A stretch of DNA of 64,000 nucleotides, from positions 30,375,224 through 30,439,223 of the forward strand of contig OZ025241.1 of assembly GCA_964019155.1 (NCBI GenBank). The letters run 5' to 3'. Shown here piece by piece: positions 47,440 to 58,974 of this stretch. The DNA comes from Osedax fenrisi (taxonomy: Eukaryota > Annelida > Polychaeta > Sabellida > Siboglinidae). Positions within the stretch are counted from its first letter, which is position 1; every line of letters begins with the position of its first letter. The notes under the pieces are model-generated. The model did no database searches and had not been told where the DNA came from. It saw only the letters and a program-made list of their open reading frames with translations. A program made the position numbers and the translations under genes.

Positions 47440-47680
47440 AATAATACGTATACCTTTGTGTACACGCCCATCTATTAATACGTCTTGTCTTATATTAATT
47501 CGTCTTAATACCTATGTGTAGGGAGCGCGTACATTAATAAGTCTACCTATGTGTACGAGCGTGTATATTAACACAGTTACCTCTGTGTACATTAATAAGT
47601 CTACCTATGTGTACGAGCGCGTACATTAATACGTCTACCTTTGTGTACACGCGCGTACATTAATACGTCTACCTCGCGCC
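47440..47680 (+). repeat. ~36-bp minisatellite ending at the exon 10 acceptor
   Basis: Units of TGTGTACGAGCGCGTACATT, AATACGTCTACCT run to within a few bases of the acceptor (GTCTACCTCGCGCCCACAG). The acceptor itself starts like a unit. Confidence 0.88.
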
Positions 47681-47685
47681 CACAG

Positions 47686-47814
47686 ATACATACCCGTAGG
47701 ACTACTGGAGGTATTGCCCCAGAAGATAAACGATAAGCCTCCCAACTATAGAGGTCGTAATGACCTCGAAACTCTGATGGCGAGTTCCAACTGCTCGGAT
47801 TGGGTTAAAATAAG
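47686..47814 (+). CDS. DUS3L: DUS3L exon 10
   Basis: RYIPVGLLEVLPQKINDKPP, NYRGRNDLETLMASSNCSDW and VKI. It belongs to the C-terminal helical tRNA-binding domain. The donor ATAAG|GTACAC is phase 2. Confidence 0.97.
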
Positions 47815-48747
47815 GTACACTACACAACATATATACTATTGTCATATATATATTCCAAGAAAAATATCTCCTTTTATGTATAACTAAATTAGCACTTAAT
47901 TCTATGCAATATGTAATCATATTTAATTAGCATCATGTATTGTATTATTATTATTCTACGAACTATAGTTCCTATAAATAGAATACATTATTAGGTATAA
48001 TTGTAGCAATTAGGTATAATTGTCGGTTACTTCGATGTCTGCACACTAATAATGCATTATATATTTAATGTTATTAATATAATAGTTCAATTTTTTATCT
48101 CAATATTAATTTTATTTTCAATATTCAAAGTAGAATCTAATGTATATTATATTTGTTAATAATCATTATTATGTACAATATGTGAGCTTATTAATATCTT
48201 AGTATATAAGAATACACTATTGTAAATAAGCAACAATACTCTTGTTGGGAAATACAAGTTAAATTCAATGTAAGTATAAAAATTAGAATTACCTACATAA
48301 TCAATATAGACTAATAATTAACATATTTATACTAATATTACGAAATAAATATAATAAAAAATATTAATTTTAAATCATTTACATATATATATATTGGTTT
48401 ATATTTATCAAAAATACAAATCTAATAATTGATATTAAATAAAAAATCTGATTTGTATGAAATTAGTGGATCATCCATAATATTGAGTAAACATATAATT
48501 AGTACCTTTTTTTATATAAATGATGTAAATTAACACATTATAATGTATTAATAATTACTAATTATATCTATAATAATGTGCAAAATAAATAAATTGTATG
48601 TATTTACATATTTATATTATTAAGAATTATTATTTAAATAAATATTAATATAAATTTTTTTAAATTAAGACTAGTATACAATATATATATTTATTATATG
48701 TATTGTATTACATGTTTCCTAACCAATACTACTACTACTTATCACAG

Positions 48748-48820
48748 TGAGATGTTACTGGGACCTGTACCTGATGGATTTACGTTTCTGCCAAAGCACA
48801 GGGCTAATTCATATGCCTAG
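48748..48820 (+). CDS. DUS3L: DUS3L last exon
   Basis: After TATCACAG the join completes ISEMLLGPVPDGFTFLPKHR, ANSYA and stop (TAG). The end is within a residue or two of the family's usual C-terminus. AATAAA signals follow at 49058-49067. Confidence 0.97.
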
Positions 48821-49347
48821 GTGAAAATCATCAACAAGAAGTGATCAATTGATCAACATTTTCATTACTTAAATTTCATGAAATCAACATATTTTAACAA
48901 TGCTTTTATATTTTTGTTTTATGAAGAAATAATATAACATAAAAAGTGTTAATAATTGATTTATTTTTTTGTTTGAATATATATATATTATATATATATA
49001 TAGTATAGTATATTGAATATTAATAATAATGTATGCTATTAATAATAGTAATTATTAAATAAATAAACAACATTTATAATATTATAAATTATAAATATAC
49101 GCGAATCTCATAAATTGAACAATAGATATATATTACTAAACAAAATACACGAATGCTTAATAATGTAAGTTATATAGTGCCTATAAATAACAATAATACA
49201 TTCAATAATGGCTATGGTATAATACATTCAATTTCCTATATTGCACTAATCGAGGGTTAACATCAATATACACCCCTCCGTTATGGGGTGTGTATACTAT
49301 ATACCGTATACTATACACTGTAGTCTAGTGGCGTACTACGGTGGTCT

Positions 49348-49472
49348 CTACACCAAGATCTTGGTCTTTATGGTCTCGATGATATCGAGGCCATTCGTCC
49401 AGATGTGTACTTTGGCCTGCATAATGGCGTCCTCCACTTTCTCAGTCCAGGCGTTAGTCTTGGGTCTCTCAC
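49348..49472 (-). CDS. PHOSPHO-like exon 5 (C-terminus)
   Basis: Joined as GER it reads PKTNAWTEKVEDAIMQAKVH, IWTNGLDIIETIKTKILV and stop. The family's C-terminal V.W.NG.DI...I pattern is clear. The exon begins GTGAGA after CACACAG, so its first bases also look like a donor. Confidence 0.9.
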
Positions 49473-51909
49473 CTGTGTGCGATAGAACATGGAGGACATG
49501 TATACTATGGGTGTGGTAGCATGGACAGACTACAGTTGTATCTAGGCAGTGTATCAACTGTCCGTCCTGCTACACAATCACATCTCTATGTGAATAACAA
49601 GGGTATACGCTAGTGTAAATAAAGTTAAACTGGCAACTACCATCGCCTACGAATCTCTTCAGAGGAAAACATCAACCTTAGCGAGAATAATGATGAACTA
49701 GAGGGAGTGTGTGTGTGTACCTAGTAGACTTAGTAGTGTGAGAGAGAGGACTAGCATGACATCATCAGTGCAATATGTGTGTTGGAATTCAGTACATTAG
49801 CTACTCGTATTTATACTACTTATAAGTAGATTTAGTAGAATTATGTTACCCTAAATATATGTAATAATTGAAATAATATATCATTAAATTCAGGATAAAT
49901 TATTTAATGTATAAGTGAATTCATAATTAAGTTATTATTATTATAGAGTACAATTTAATTTTCTTAAATATATCTTGATATAAAATTTAATATAAAATTA
50001 TAAATAAAAATATATGTATAAATAGTAATCGAACATTCTATACAAATATAATTCTTTTTAAGAAACCTAGTCTGTAGCTCATGGTTAATATTAAATTTTT
50101 GTTATCGATAAATATTCTATAAATTGATAATTCATTATATAAATTTATCAATCTTATTTTTTCAAATAAATTTAGTAAACACTATTTATGTAGTGCTGTA
50201 AATAAACTCGAACAGTATCGAACTTTTGAAAAAGATTTCGGTTTCGAACTTCGAACTTTGAATTCAAGTATCGAACTTGCGATCATATGTTTGATAATAT
50301 AATTAATTTTAATATGTAAATCTTAATTGATATTTAACAATAAATTATAAATGATTGTATAAATAAATCATAGAATATATTTATATTATTTTTTGTAAAA
50401 AAACTTGTAATTATCTAATCTAGCTATATTTTAATTATTCCTACATGTCAAATATTTGTATACTATATGTTTACTAAACAGTAATTTATATAACTTTTAA
50501 AAGAATGTATTAAAAAAATAATTAATTTAATTTAACTATTTATACGTTTTAACAGACATATTTATGAATTATATAATTAATATTGAACCACGATATTAAA
50601 GCCATTAGATTATATTTTTAATTTATCATGAAAATAATAATTGAAAATAAATTGTTACACTGAATTTTCTATTCATATATGTCTAGTTATATTAATGACA
50701 CGAATACTAGTTATAATGCTACTATGCAATGTATTTATATGGTTTCTATGACGATTTCGCAATAAATAATCAAATTAAAGATCACTGATTGCATTTGATT
50801 ATTTCTATTAAAATCTATGTAAACTATAAATTGTATAGTAACCATTTTAACACACTTATAATGTATAGGTTACATGACTACCTGATGCCATCATCATATA
50901 TCGTATATAAGATGATATATTATGTATTGTATAAATGTAAACAAATTTAATTATTTAATATATTTAAATTGAGTAATAATATGGAAAAATAATAATATAT
51001 ACTTTTCGAGATTATTTTAAATAATTATTTCTAAAGATATTATTGTAAAAATTAGTAAATATATTACTTATAACTTAATTTCCTTGCAATAATAGACAAC
51101 TTGAACATAACTAATATATCCCATAAAATAACATGTATATCCACTATATTTTCTAGATTTTACAATATTTATATATAATTAATAAATTCAATGATTCTAT
51201 AGTAGTTATTATAAAATACGTATATATATATATAGAAAAATAGAATAGTATCATGCACTATAATAATAACGACTATATCAAATGTCTATATATTGCGTAT
51301 AACTATATTGCAACTTATAATGTGTATGAGAAATGGTAATAAAAGTAGCTGTGCAGTAAAATGAACACACACGCTTATACATACATGCACACACACTCTT
51401 ATACATACATGCAAATATAGGTGGTGATGTGTAAGGGGAGATGTACTTATATAAAAAGTGCTTATGTAATCTTGAACCAGATAAGTAAGAGCTTGTTCCA
51501 CTATGTAGGCCTACTGCTATTCATAGGTCACTGTACACATATTGTACTATGTAGGTAACTATATATTAGGCCTATATGTGCGGATACACTATATTGCACA
51601 TTACAAAGGTTGCTTATTGATAGGAGGTTCTAGTGTACAATAATAAAAAAAGATTTTATAAATGTTATTATGTTTATTATTCAATATGTACCTATATATT
51701 TATAAGATCAACTCGAATATCGTGTAATTATTATCATCACCACAATTAATATTACTACTATCATCATCATCAACATCATCATCGATATTAATATTATCAT
51801 TATCTTATTTATATCATCATCATCATCATATCTCTCACATACTCTCCCCTCCCTCTATCTCTATATCTAACTCACTCCCCCTACATCTCCCTCTCTGTAT
51901 GATATTAAC
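49473..51909 (-). other. PHOSPHO-like intron 4
   Basis: 2.4 kb, AT-rich, with a cluster of palindromic TTCGAACTTCGAACTTTGAA repeats near 50206-50280 and ATC repeats at 51735-51830. No exon was seen. Confidence 0.6.
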
Positions 51910-52041
51910 CTTTGTAACGTTGTTTAGCAGCTACAGCCTGAGTGGCGAGATTAGTGCCGCTCCTAGCGAAACAATGACCTTCATCGTCCAATCGCAGACT
52001 GGGACAGAGGTCGTTGGAACCATCTCCTACGTAACTTATGG
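51910..52041 (-). CDS. PHOSPHO-like exon 4 (metal-binding motif)
   Basis: SISYVGDGSNDLCPSLRLDD, EGHCFARSGTNLATQAVAAK and QRYK. GDGSND is HAD motif III/IV, binding Mg2+; the CP after it is typical of PHOSPHO members. The acceptor is CACAATAG. Confidence 0.95.
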
Positions 52042-52161
52042 CTATTGTGCGGTAGGTGTAGGTTAGGTTATTGTTTTCTTATTCGTATACAGTCAACTCC
52101 CGGTATCTCAGATTCAATTGGACAGACAAATGTATCTGAGATATCAAGAGTTCATTCTATG

Positions 52162-52221
<60 letters not shown>

Positions 52222-52776
52222 TATATACTTATATTAAATACTCGAGACAACGAGTGTAAAAGAGAAGTTTTCTAATCATACACTTGTCTTTAAATAAGAT
52301 TACGGATCACATCTAAAACTGTACCGTACTACTGATTTGGATATCTAATTACTATCTACTGTATACACACAACACTCATATCATACTATACCCAATTATA
52401 ATTAATTATAATTGTTATTATACTACTAATTATTCTTATTAATCTATGAATAAAACTAAATATATATATAGGTATCAAAGAATTAAAAATAAATATAATA
52501 ATTATATATGCATACACATATACCATGATATCAGTGAAATTATTATGATATTTACACTGATGTACTATTATATAACATAGTTTATTCAAAGACGAGTGAA
52601 TATATTATCAATAGAATAGAATTGCCATTATAGTTTAAGATAATATTCTATTATAGTGTGTATAGATTAATAAACTTAAATATATGACAAGTTAGACTAA
52701 TATATCCACACCACTGGTCAAACTAAAACAGATCCACACCACTGGTCAGATACACACCACCTATCTGACGACTAAC

Positions 52777-52936
52777 ATCGATACTTGACCCCCGCCTCGA
52801 GTTTCTTACTGACGTGGCGCTCGAGGATGTCTCCCTTACAGAGGTTAACGGTGCTGAGGGAACACCACCGCTGCTCGTGGTAGGGCTGTAGACGCAGGCT
52901 TCCTGACGAGTCGAAGTGAGCCGGGTTTGTGTACAC
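52777..52936 (-). CDS. PHOSPHO-like exon 3
   Basis: VYTNPAHFDSSGSLRLQPYH, EQRWCSLSTVNLCKGDILER and HVSKKLEAGVKYR. NLCK with the conserved Lys aligns to the family. The phase-1 donor CGAT|GTTAGT matches exon 4. Confidence 0.95.
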
Positions 52937-53594
52937 CTGGTGGTAGGGCATGGTGCAGGGGTGTGTGTGTGTGTGTGTAGGTATGCAGAGGTTATCTATA
53001 TATGTATTAGCTTGTGTTTATCAAGATCTTAATAAACGTTATATCAAACACAAGATAAAAAGATTACTATTTGTATTGTCCTGGAGGGACTCTCACTTAT
53101 TTATAACATGTATAAGTCTATTTCTTCTTGAGGGGTCCATTTGTATCCACTATTTTTATTGTATTTAATATATATATATTATATATATATATATACATGT
53201 GGTTTCAATAAATAAATATTATTATTATTATTATACATATATATCAAGGAAGTGAAAATAATCTAATATATACATATATATAAAGGTATAATTATATAAT
53301 AGTATACTTCTAAATATGAGCAAACTAATCAAATAGTAAACATAGTAACTTTATGACTTATTATAATTATAATTATCATTACAATTAGTATTACTATTAT
53401 CATAACCATTGTTACTATCATATATAGTGACCGCTGAAGTAACAACCCACGTATTTCATACTTGACCAGTATGGCTGCCTAATGAGATACCATGTGACTT
53501 GTCATGTGACTCCCCTGCCACGTTACTTACCACTAGACTAATATGCAAGTTCTCATCTCATGACACCGTATCGCTTACTATACGATGAACCCGG

Positions 53595-53735
53595 TGAATA
53601 GGGACCATGTGACCTCCAAACCATGTGACCTCTTAGCCATGTAACCTCCAAACCATGTGACCTATAACCGTGTGACCTCGCACTACCATGTGACCTGCCA
53701 CCACCACGTGACCTCCTCGCACCAACACGGCTGTG
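53595..53735 (-). repeat. GGTCACATGG minisatellite after a donor
   Basis: About seven units of AGGTCACATGGTTTGG and variants on the minus strand lie in PHOSPHO-like intron 2, starting within ~15-40 bp of the donor ACG|GTTAGTCATGTGACC. The first intronic bases already contain the reverse of the repeat core (CATGTGACC). Confidence 0.88.
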
Positions 53736-53749
53736 GTCACATGACTAAC

Positions 53750-53956
53750 CGTATCGAATGAGTCGGTGAGACTGAACCGCTGAAGTATGACGTCAATGAA
53801 CACAGAGTTAGCGTCGCTGATGATCGCGATGTCGAAGCGTTTCGTGTCGACGAGGAACGCGATCAGGTCCGCCAGTCCCGCCACCAGGGTGCACTCCCGG
53901 AGCACGCGGCGGTAGTCTACCTCGTGTGTACCGTAGCCGTGCAGGTAGTCGAATAT
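53750..53956 (-). CDS. PHOSPHO-like exon 2
   Basis: IFDYLHGYGTHEVDYRRVLR, ECTLVAGLADLIAFLVDTKR, FDIAIISDANSVFIDVILQR and FSLTDSFDT. IISDANSVFID is HAD motif II. Phase 0 at both ends; the acceptor is CTCGTCCAG. Confidence 0.96.
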
Positions 53957-54800
53957 CTGGACGAGCCAAACGTATGGTGCGGGGGAGGAGGGGTAACGAT
54001 TAACGTTAACAGTAATAAACGCGTGCGATAATCGTATTTAGAGTTATAACTATTTATATTTAGAATCACTACTATTCATATTTAGAGTTACTACTATTAA
54101 AGGTACGGTATCACAAAAGTAGAATTAGGTTTAGAAGGGGTTATCGCCTATACTTTAAAAAGTTTTATATTTCAGATAATATTTTTAAATGTAAAAGACG
54201 CAGGCCTTGAAACTCAATTCTACTCTAATATTTTGTAGAACCACACTCTTATATTTAATAACATTAATAAGTAAATATTACTCATTGATTAAATAACTAT
54301 AATAAATCGCTTATAGATTGTAGACAATTTTCTTACATGGATATTTTATTCATATTGTGAAAATATTAGAACAATTTCTCAAAAATTGTAATCTAGAATT
54401 TACAAAAATTCTTAAAATTTGTTTCCGATAAATATTATTTCCTATATTTTGTGCAATATTACATACATTAACTATCAAATCTACTTTGCCTGTACGTAGA
54501 ATTAATGCTTTCATTACACCAGCGGTATCTAATAGTGGCAAGGATGGTCGTCTTATGAATATTATTAAAAACTGTTATTTTATTATTTATATTATAAATT
54601 CTCATATCTTATAAGTATATATTTCAGCGTAGAAAACATATACTTAAACAGAACAATAGTTATTATAAGGGTAAATAGAGGACATTCGTCCATCCATCCT
54701 CGGCCACAGATATATAATTAGTTAATCATTATATATATGTGTGTGATCGTCGCTAATAGAGATTGTGAATCATCATCATGTGATCAGGGAGGTAACCTAC

Positions 54801-54956
54801 CTCTTGCATAAAGTGATTCCACCCTTCCGCGGAGTACAGATCTTTAATGTGCTTCGGTAGTTTACCTTCGGGCGCCAGTTTACAGATGTGAAGGTCACTG
54901 TTCTCTTCGATGATTGTGTTGTCAAAGTCAAACACGATTAAATGGCGCTCGGTCAA
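54801..54956 (-). CDS. PHOSPHO-like exon 1 seen (nucleophile Asp)
   Basis: LTERHLIVFDFDNTIIEENS, DLHICKLAPEGKLPKHIKDL and YSAEGWNHFMQE. Asp10 and Asp12 of this piece are the nucleophile and general acid. The acceptor is TTTGTTACAG. No in-frame ATG precedes it, so a short first exon is missing. The donor is GAG|GTAGGT. Confidence 0.95.
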
Positions 54957-55100
54957 CTGTAACAAAGTGAATAGGGACAAGGCATTCGATCAATTGGTGA
55001 CAATTTAATAAGGGTAAGATAACCGGTCAATTGGTGAAAAATGAATAGGGGTAATGTACTATGTAAACTTAAATAGGGTCAATAGGGGTTAAGCGATAAG
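54950..55100 (-). repeat. ~37-bp repeat containing the PHOSPHO-like acceptor
   Basis: On + the junction GGTCAACTG (54951-54959) recurs as GATCAATTG (54988-54996) and GGTCAATTG (55025-55033), and perhaps GGTCAATAG near 55077. Each is followed by GTGA...AATAGGG(G/A)...AA. The unit spans exon start and acceptor. Confidence 0.8.
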
Positions 55101-55247
55101 TGAATTTATGTAAAATTAATAGAGGTAAGGAACTTTGATAACTGAAATAAAGTAACTAGAGTTATGGAGATCAGACAAATTAGAGTGAATAGGAGCATGG
55201 AACATATCAGATACTTGTGCCTAATGTATATCAAGCATATGAAATAG

Positions 55248-55287
<40 letters not shown>

Positions 55288-55372
55288 TATTTACAATACA
55301 TTATAACAATGTATTAATATATATAATATATATTTAATAGATAATATTTATATAAAAAATGATTAGATCTAA

Positions 55373-55405
<33 letters not shown>

Positions 55406-56998
55406 ATTTATATTTTATATATTTAATAAATTTATTATTATTATAAATATTGAATTTCTATCTCATGTTTAAATATATATATAAATATAAATATTATTTA
55501 TAAATAGATATATTTTATATTGCACTTTTTACTTATCCAAAAAAGAAATTTTATATAGTGATTGAATTCTAAAGATAATATATTATATAATTAGCTGTTA
55601 TTATTGACACTGTTATTATTGATGACTTATTACCAATAGTTTAAATTATAAATATCAACAAATGAAATATTTCTATGGGCCAAGTTCAATAAATAACAGT
55701 AAATATTTTAAAATATAGTCTGTAAAACTTATATTAAATTTGAGAAATAACTAACATATAATCTGAAATATAAAATAATTCAATTATCACAAACAAAGTT
55801 TCGGATTAATGATATATAAATGGTAATTACTAATTGATCTGTAAAACTCTTATTGAATATCTTAAGGGGGTATCTCATTACCAGTATTTTATGAAATAAT
55901 GTTTCGAAATATTTGCTAGAAAGTGATTTTATAGCAAGTTGTAGTAGAACAAGCTCTTTTAAAGTTACTATATTTCTGAAAGTTGACGGAAAGTAACGGG
56001 GTATCACACTACAATTGTAGTTAACTTGCTAGAAAATCACTATCTAGCAAACATTTCCGGACATTAAATCACACACACGAAAGGGAATTAAACATTTAGT
56101 CATGGTGAAGGTAAGCTTATAATGAGATGTTCTAATATTATATAGAAAATAGTTGGCAGTGCGAATCATGATATTAATGTCTGGAGAGTAGTTTAGGTGA
56201 GAGGTTATAGTGAAACCGAGGGTAGTTATAGATTGAAAAGTTGGAAGAGATAGTAGAAAAGGATGAGTGATTGATAGAGGAGAACTGTTCTCGAAAATAG
56301 ATAGTATCAGTTTTAGTCATATTTAAGGAGAGAGAGTTATGAGAGAACCATTCAGTGAGATCAGTAATACAATTATCATAGACATTCGAATCAAATCAGA
56401 ATCACTAGAACTAGGAAATGACGTATATATATGTAGATCATCACCATTTTATTAAATAATATATATATCAATTAATTTTAATTTAATTAAATATTTATAA
56501 ACAATCATGGCTATGAAAAACCCAAAAACTTTGAATATATTTGTTTGGGGATTTCATTTTTTTTTCATTTTATCCTTTGAATAATTATTTTATATATTCA
56601 CATATTCAATTTTAATATTATTTATTATATCGTTAACATCTAACATTAATAATTATAAAATTATAACTTTTATTATAAAATTATTTATTAAAATAAATAA
56701 ATAATTGTATATCGTAATAATGGAATATATTAATTAGCCAGCTAATTATTGATAACCCATAACTATTATCGATAACTAAAAAACCTAGTATTTTTTATTT
56801 TTGGTTTATATGTAGAAAAACCCAAAAAAAACATTTTCTCAAACACCTGATCACCTACAAATTGCCAACCATGTAAACAATATACTTACTAATACATATG
56901 TGTTCATGCATGCACTACTGAACATATTGTTATAAGTAGTTTGTAATTATTATAATACTATTTATTTAATAATAATATATATTATAATAATTAATATA

Positions 56999-57062
<64 letters not shown>

Positions 57063-58650
57063 CTATAAATTTATTTTATATATATATATATGTTCTATAT
57101 AGTATGCTAAGTTCTTAATTATATATTATATATAATATGAATAGAATGCTATATAATATATATCTATATATATATAAAATATTTCTCTATAAATATATTC
57201 AGTATTGCATGTGAGTCACACACACACACACATGAGTGTAAGTTTTATATTAGTTTTATATAAGTTAACATATTTTAATAAGTTATTTACATATTTAAAT
57301 GAGCTTATAAGTTCATATATACATAAGTTATTAATTAATAAGCATTTCTTTTAGATATGCACTTCATAATTATTATGATAATACAAAATGCATATGCACA
57401 AATAAAACCATTATCATTATGATAATTATAATCATTATCATAATGATTATGGTCACCATAATCTGATTATCATAATCATAATGATTATCATAATCATTAT
57501 GGCATAATCATTATCATAATAATTATGATAATTGAATAATTCAATTATTAATTATATTCAGAAAAATCCATTATTTTGTAAATATAGGAATTTGTTTGAC
57601 CATGTATATTTAATATACTATAATAATGATAAATAATTTAATAATTAATTGATTAATAAATATATTTATAAATATAATAATTATATTTAATATAATTTAT
57701 ATTATTATAATATAATAATTATTTCCTGCCGAGCAAGCTCGACCTGGTAAGGTAAGGTAAGGTATAATAATTATATTATAATTATAATAATTATAATAAT
57801 AACAACAATATTACATTGTATTGAATATAATATTATTAGGTATATTTAAAAAATATAATATATAATATGTATATAAACTTACCATATTAATAAATTATTT
57901 ATGAATATTTTATGAATGATATTATTATAATAATGATTACTTATACAGAGGATGATATTATTTCCATTATTTAAATAGATTCAATCTAAGATTGACAGGA
58001 GGCGGAGTTTATTCAATAAATTATTGTATTGTTATGGTTTAGGGTGTATCGTATTGTATCGAGTGTTGTGCAGGTTTATGGTTATATCGAGTTGTGTAGT
58101 ATATTTGTCCTTGGTGATCTAATACATCTGATGAAATCGTTAATTAATATCGATTATATGTTATTACAAATTTCACAATTTTCTAATATTTATTTTAATA
58201 ATTATTATAATATCAATTTATGTAATGACTATAGTCTTATAAGATACAACTTTACTTATATTATATTAGTTTGCATTAAACATTATTCATAAAAATACAT
58301 TTAATAAACTGAATTACTGTTAAATTTATCAAGATTAAAGATTCACAGATTATTATTTACATAATAATTACATAATATCAGCTGATGGAAACTATGCGTA
58401 ACCATAGCAATACCTTTTATCAACAATTAATTTTATTTATATATTTTAAATATTTATAATTAAATTTCCTAAATAATGAAATGTGTGTGGACATCTAATC
58501 CTTACATTTAGTTACTAAAATATATTAACCATGGGTATATTATTACGTAATTAAAATTAGTACTTTCTATAAATCGATGACTATAAATAAATTGTATTTA
58601 TTATTACCAAAAATTTGTCCTAGGAAAAATTATAATATTACAAGTGAGTT
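55101..58650. other. Region upstream of the PHOSPHO-like exons; no gene seen
   Basis: AT-rich. It holds (TA)n tracts (55251, 57003), a GGGGGTATCTCA/CGGGGTATCACA element (55864-56050) and overlapping TCATAATGAT palindromes (57415-57545). The missing first exon and promoter of the phosphatase may be here. Confidence 0.5.
57415..57545. repeat. Nested TCATAATGAT palindromes
   Basis: ATTATGATAATTATAATCAT, TATCATAATGATTATGGTCA, CCATAATCTGATTATCATAA and so on form a 130-bp self-complementary tract. Confidence 0.8.
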
Positions 58651-58653
58651 ACA

Positions 58654-58708
58654 GCAATACCTACACTAGTAGGTTATATATAACCTCGAGGTTGTGGGAG
58701 GTATTGGT
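58654..58708. repeat. CAATACCT hairpin (TAACCTCGAGGTT core)
   Basis: GCAATACCTACACTAGTAGG, TTATATATAACCTCGAGGTT and GTGGGAGGTATTG: outer arms CAATACCT/AGGTATTG and an inner palindrome. Related cores are at 15.5, 34.8 and 61.6 kb. Confidence 0.7.
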
Positions 58709-58828
58709 TACAAGGCCCGTATCCACGGTGGGACAATGGCCCCCATATGATTTTTTTTTAATAATTGTGTTAGATAATATTGCTAATTTTCAAATTACGC
58801 CATTTTACTTTACTTTTTACTTTTTTTG

Positions 58829-58974
58829 GGTATAGAACTATAGTTCAACGTATACGTTGTCAAATCGGCAAAAAACTACAATCGGCTATCTATGGTAGAG
58901 ATTATTTCTCGTGTTGGAACTCCTTCAAACGTCATCTAAAGACATACTATTTCTCTCATTTTTCCCTAGGTTAA
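58829..58974 (+). pseudogene. Possible LINE C-terminal scrap on + strand
   Basis: RTIVQRIRCQIGKKLQSAIY, GRDYFSCWNSFKRHLKTYYF, SHFSLG. CWNSFKRHLKTYYF resembles a LINE C-terminus with an internal deletion (WNSLP...SFKRHLKTYLF). It meets the minus-strand LINE end at 58966. Confidence 0.4.

Larger units (their letters stand above)
34477..48820 (+). other. DUS3L: Gene span: tRNA-dihydrouridine(47) synthase, DUS3L
   Basis: Eleven exons join with correct phases into 567 codons including all of the catalytic part. The family uses FMN and NADPH to reduce uridine to dihydrouridine (U47 in the variable loop of cytosolic tRNAs, and sites in mRNA). Order: CCCH zinc fingers (exons 1-2), charged linker (3-4), FMN-binding TIM barrel (5-9), C-terminal helical domain (9-11). 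Diagnostic motifs: LYLAPLTTVGNLPFRR, CGEMA, DFIDINCGCPIESIYKK (catalytic Cys in GCP), LTVKLRTG, HGRSREQRYTK, GNGDI, ARGALIKPWIFTEI, LEHWGSD, SEMLLGPVPDGF. The N-terminal exon that should supply the first Cys of finger 1 is not found. Confidence 0.95.
49348..54956 (-). other. Gene span: PHOSPHO1/2-family HAD phosphatase
   Basis: Five minus-strand exons (54801-54956, 53750-53956, 52777-52936, 51910-52041, 49348-49472) join with correct phases into 259 residues plus stop, close to the ~240-270 aa of the family. Motifs: I, VFDFDNTIIEENSD (nucleophile and acid Asp); II, IISDANSVFID; a Cys/Lys region NLCKGDI; III, YVGDGSNDLCPS (metal-binding Asp). Vertebrate members hydrolyse phosphoethanolamine/phosphocholine (PHOSPHO1) or pyridoxal 5'-phosphate (PHOSPHO2); the substrate here cannot be fixed. 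It is a soluble, Mg2+-dependent enzyme with no signal peptide seen. The start Met should be in an upstream exon. Confidence 0.94.
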
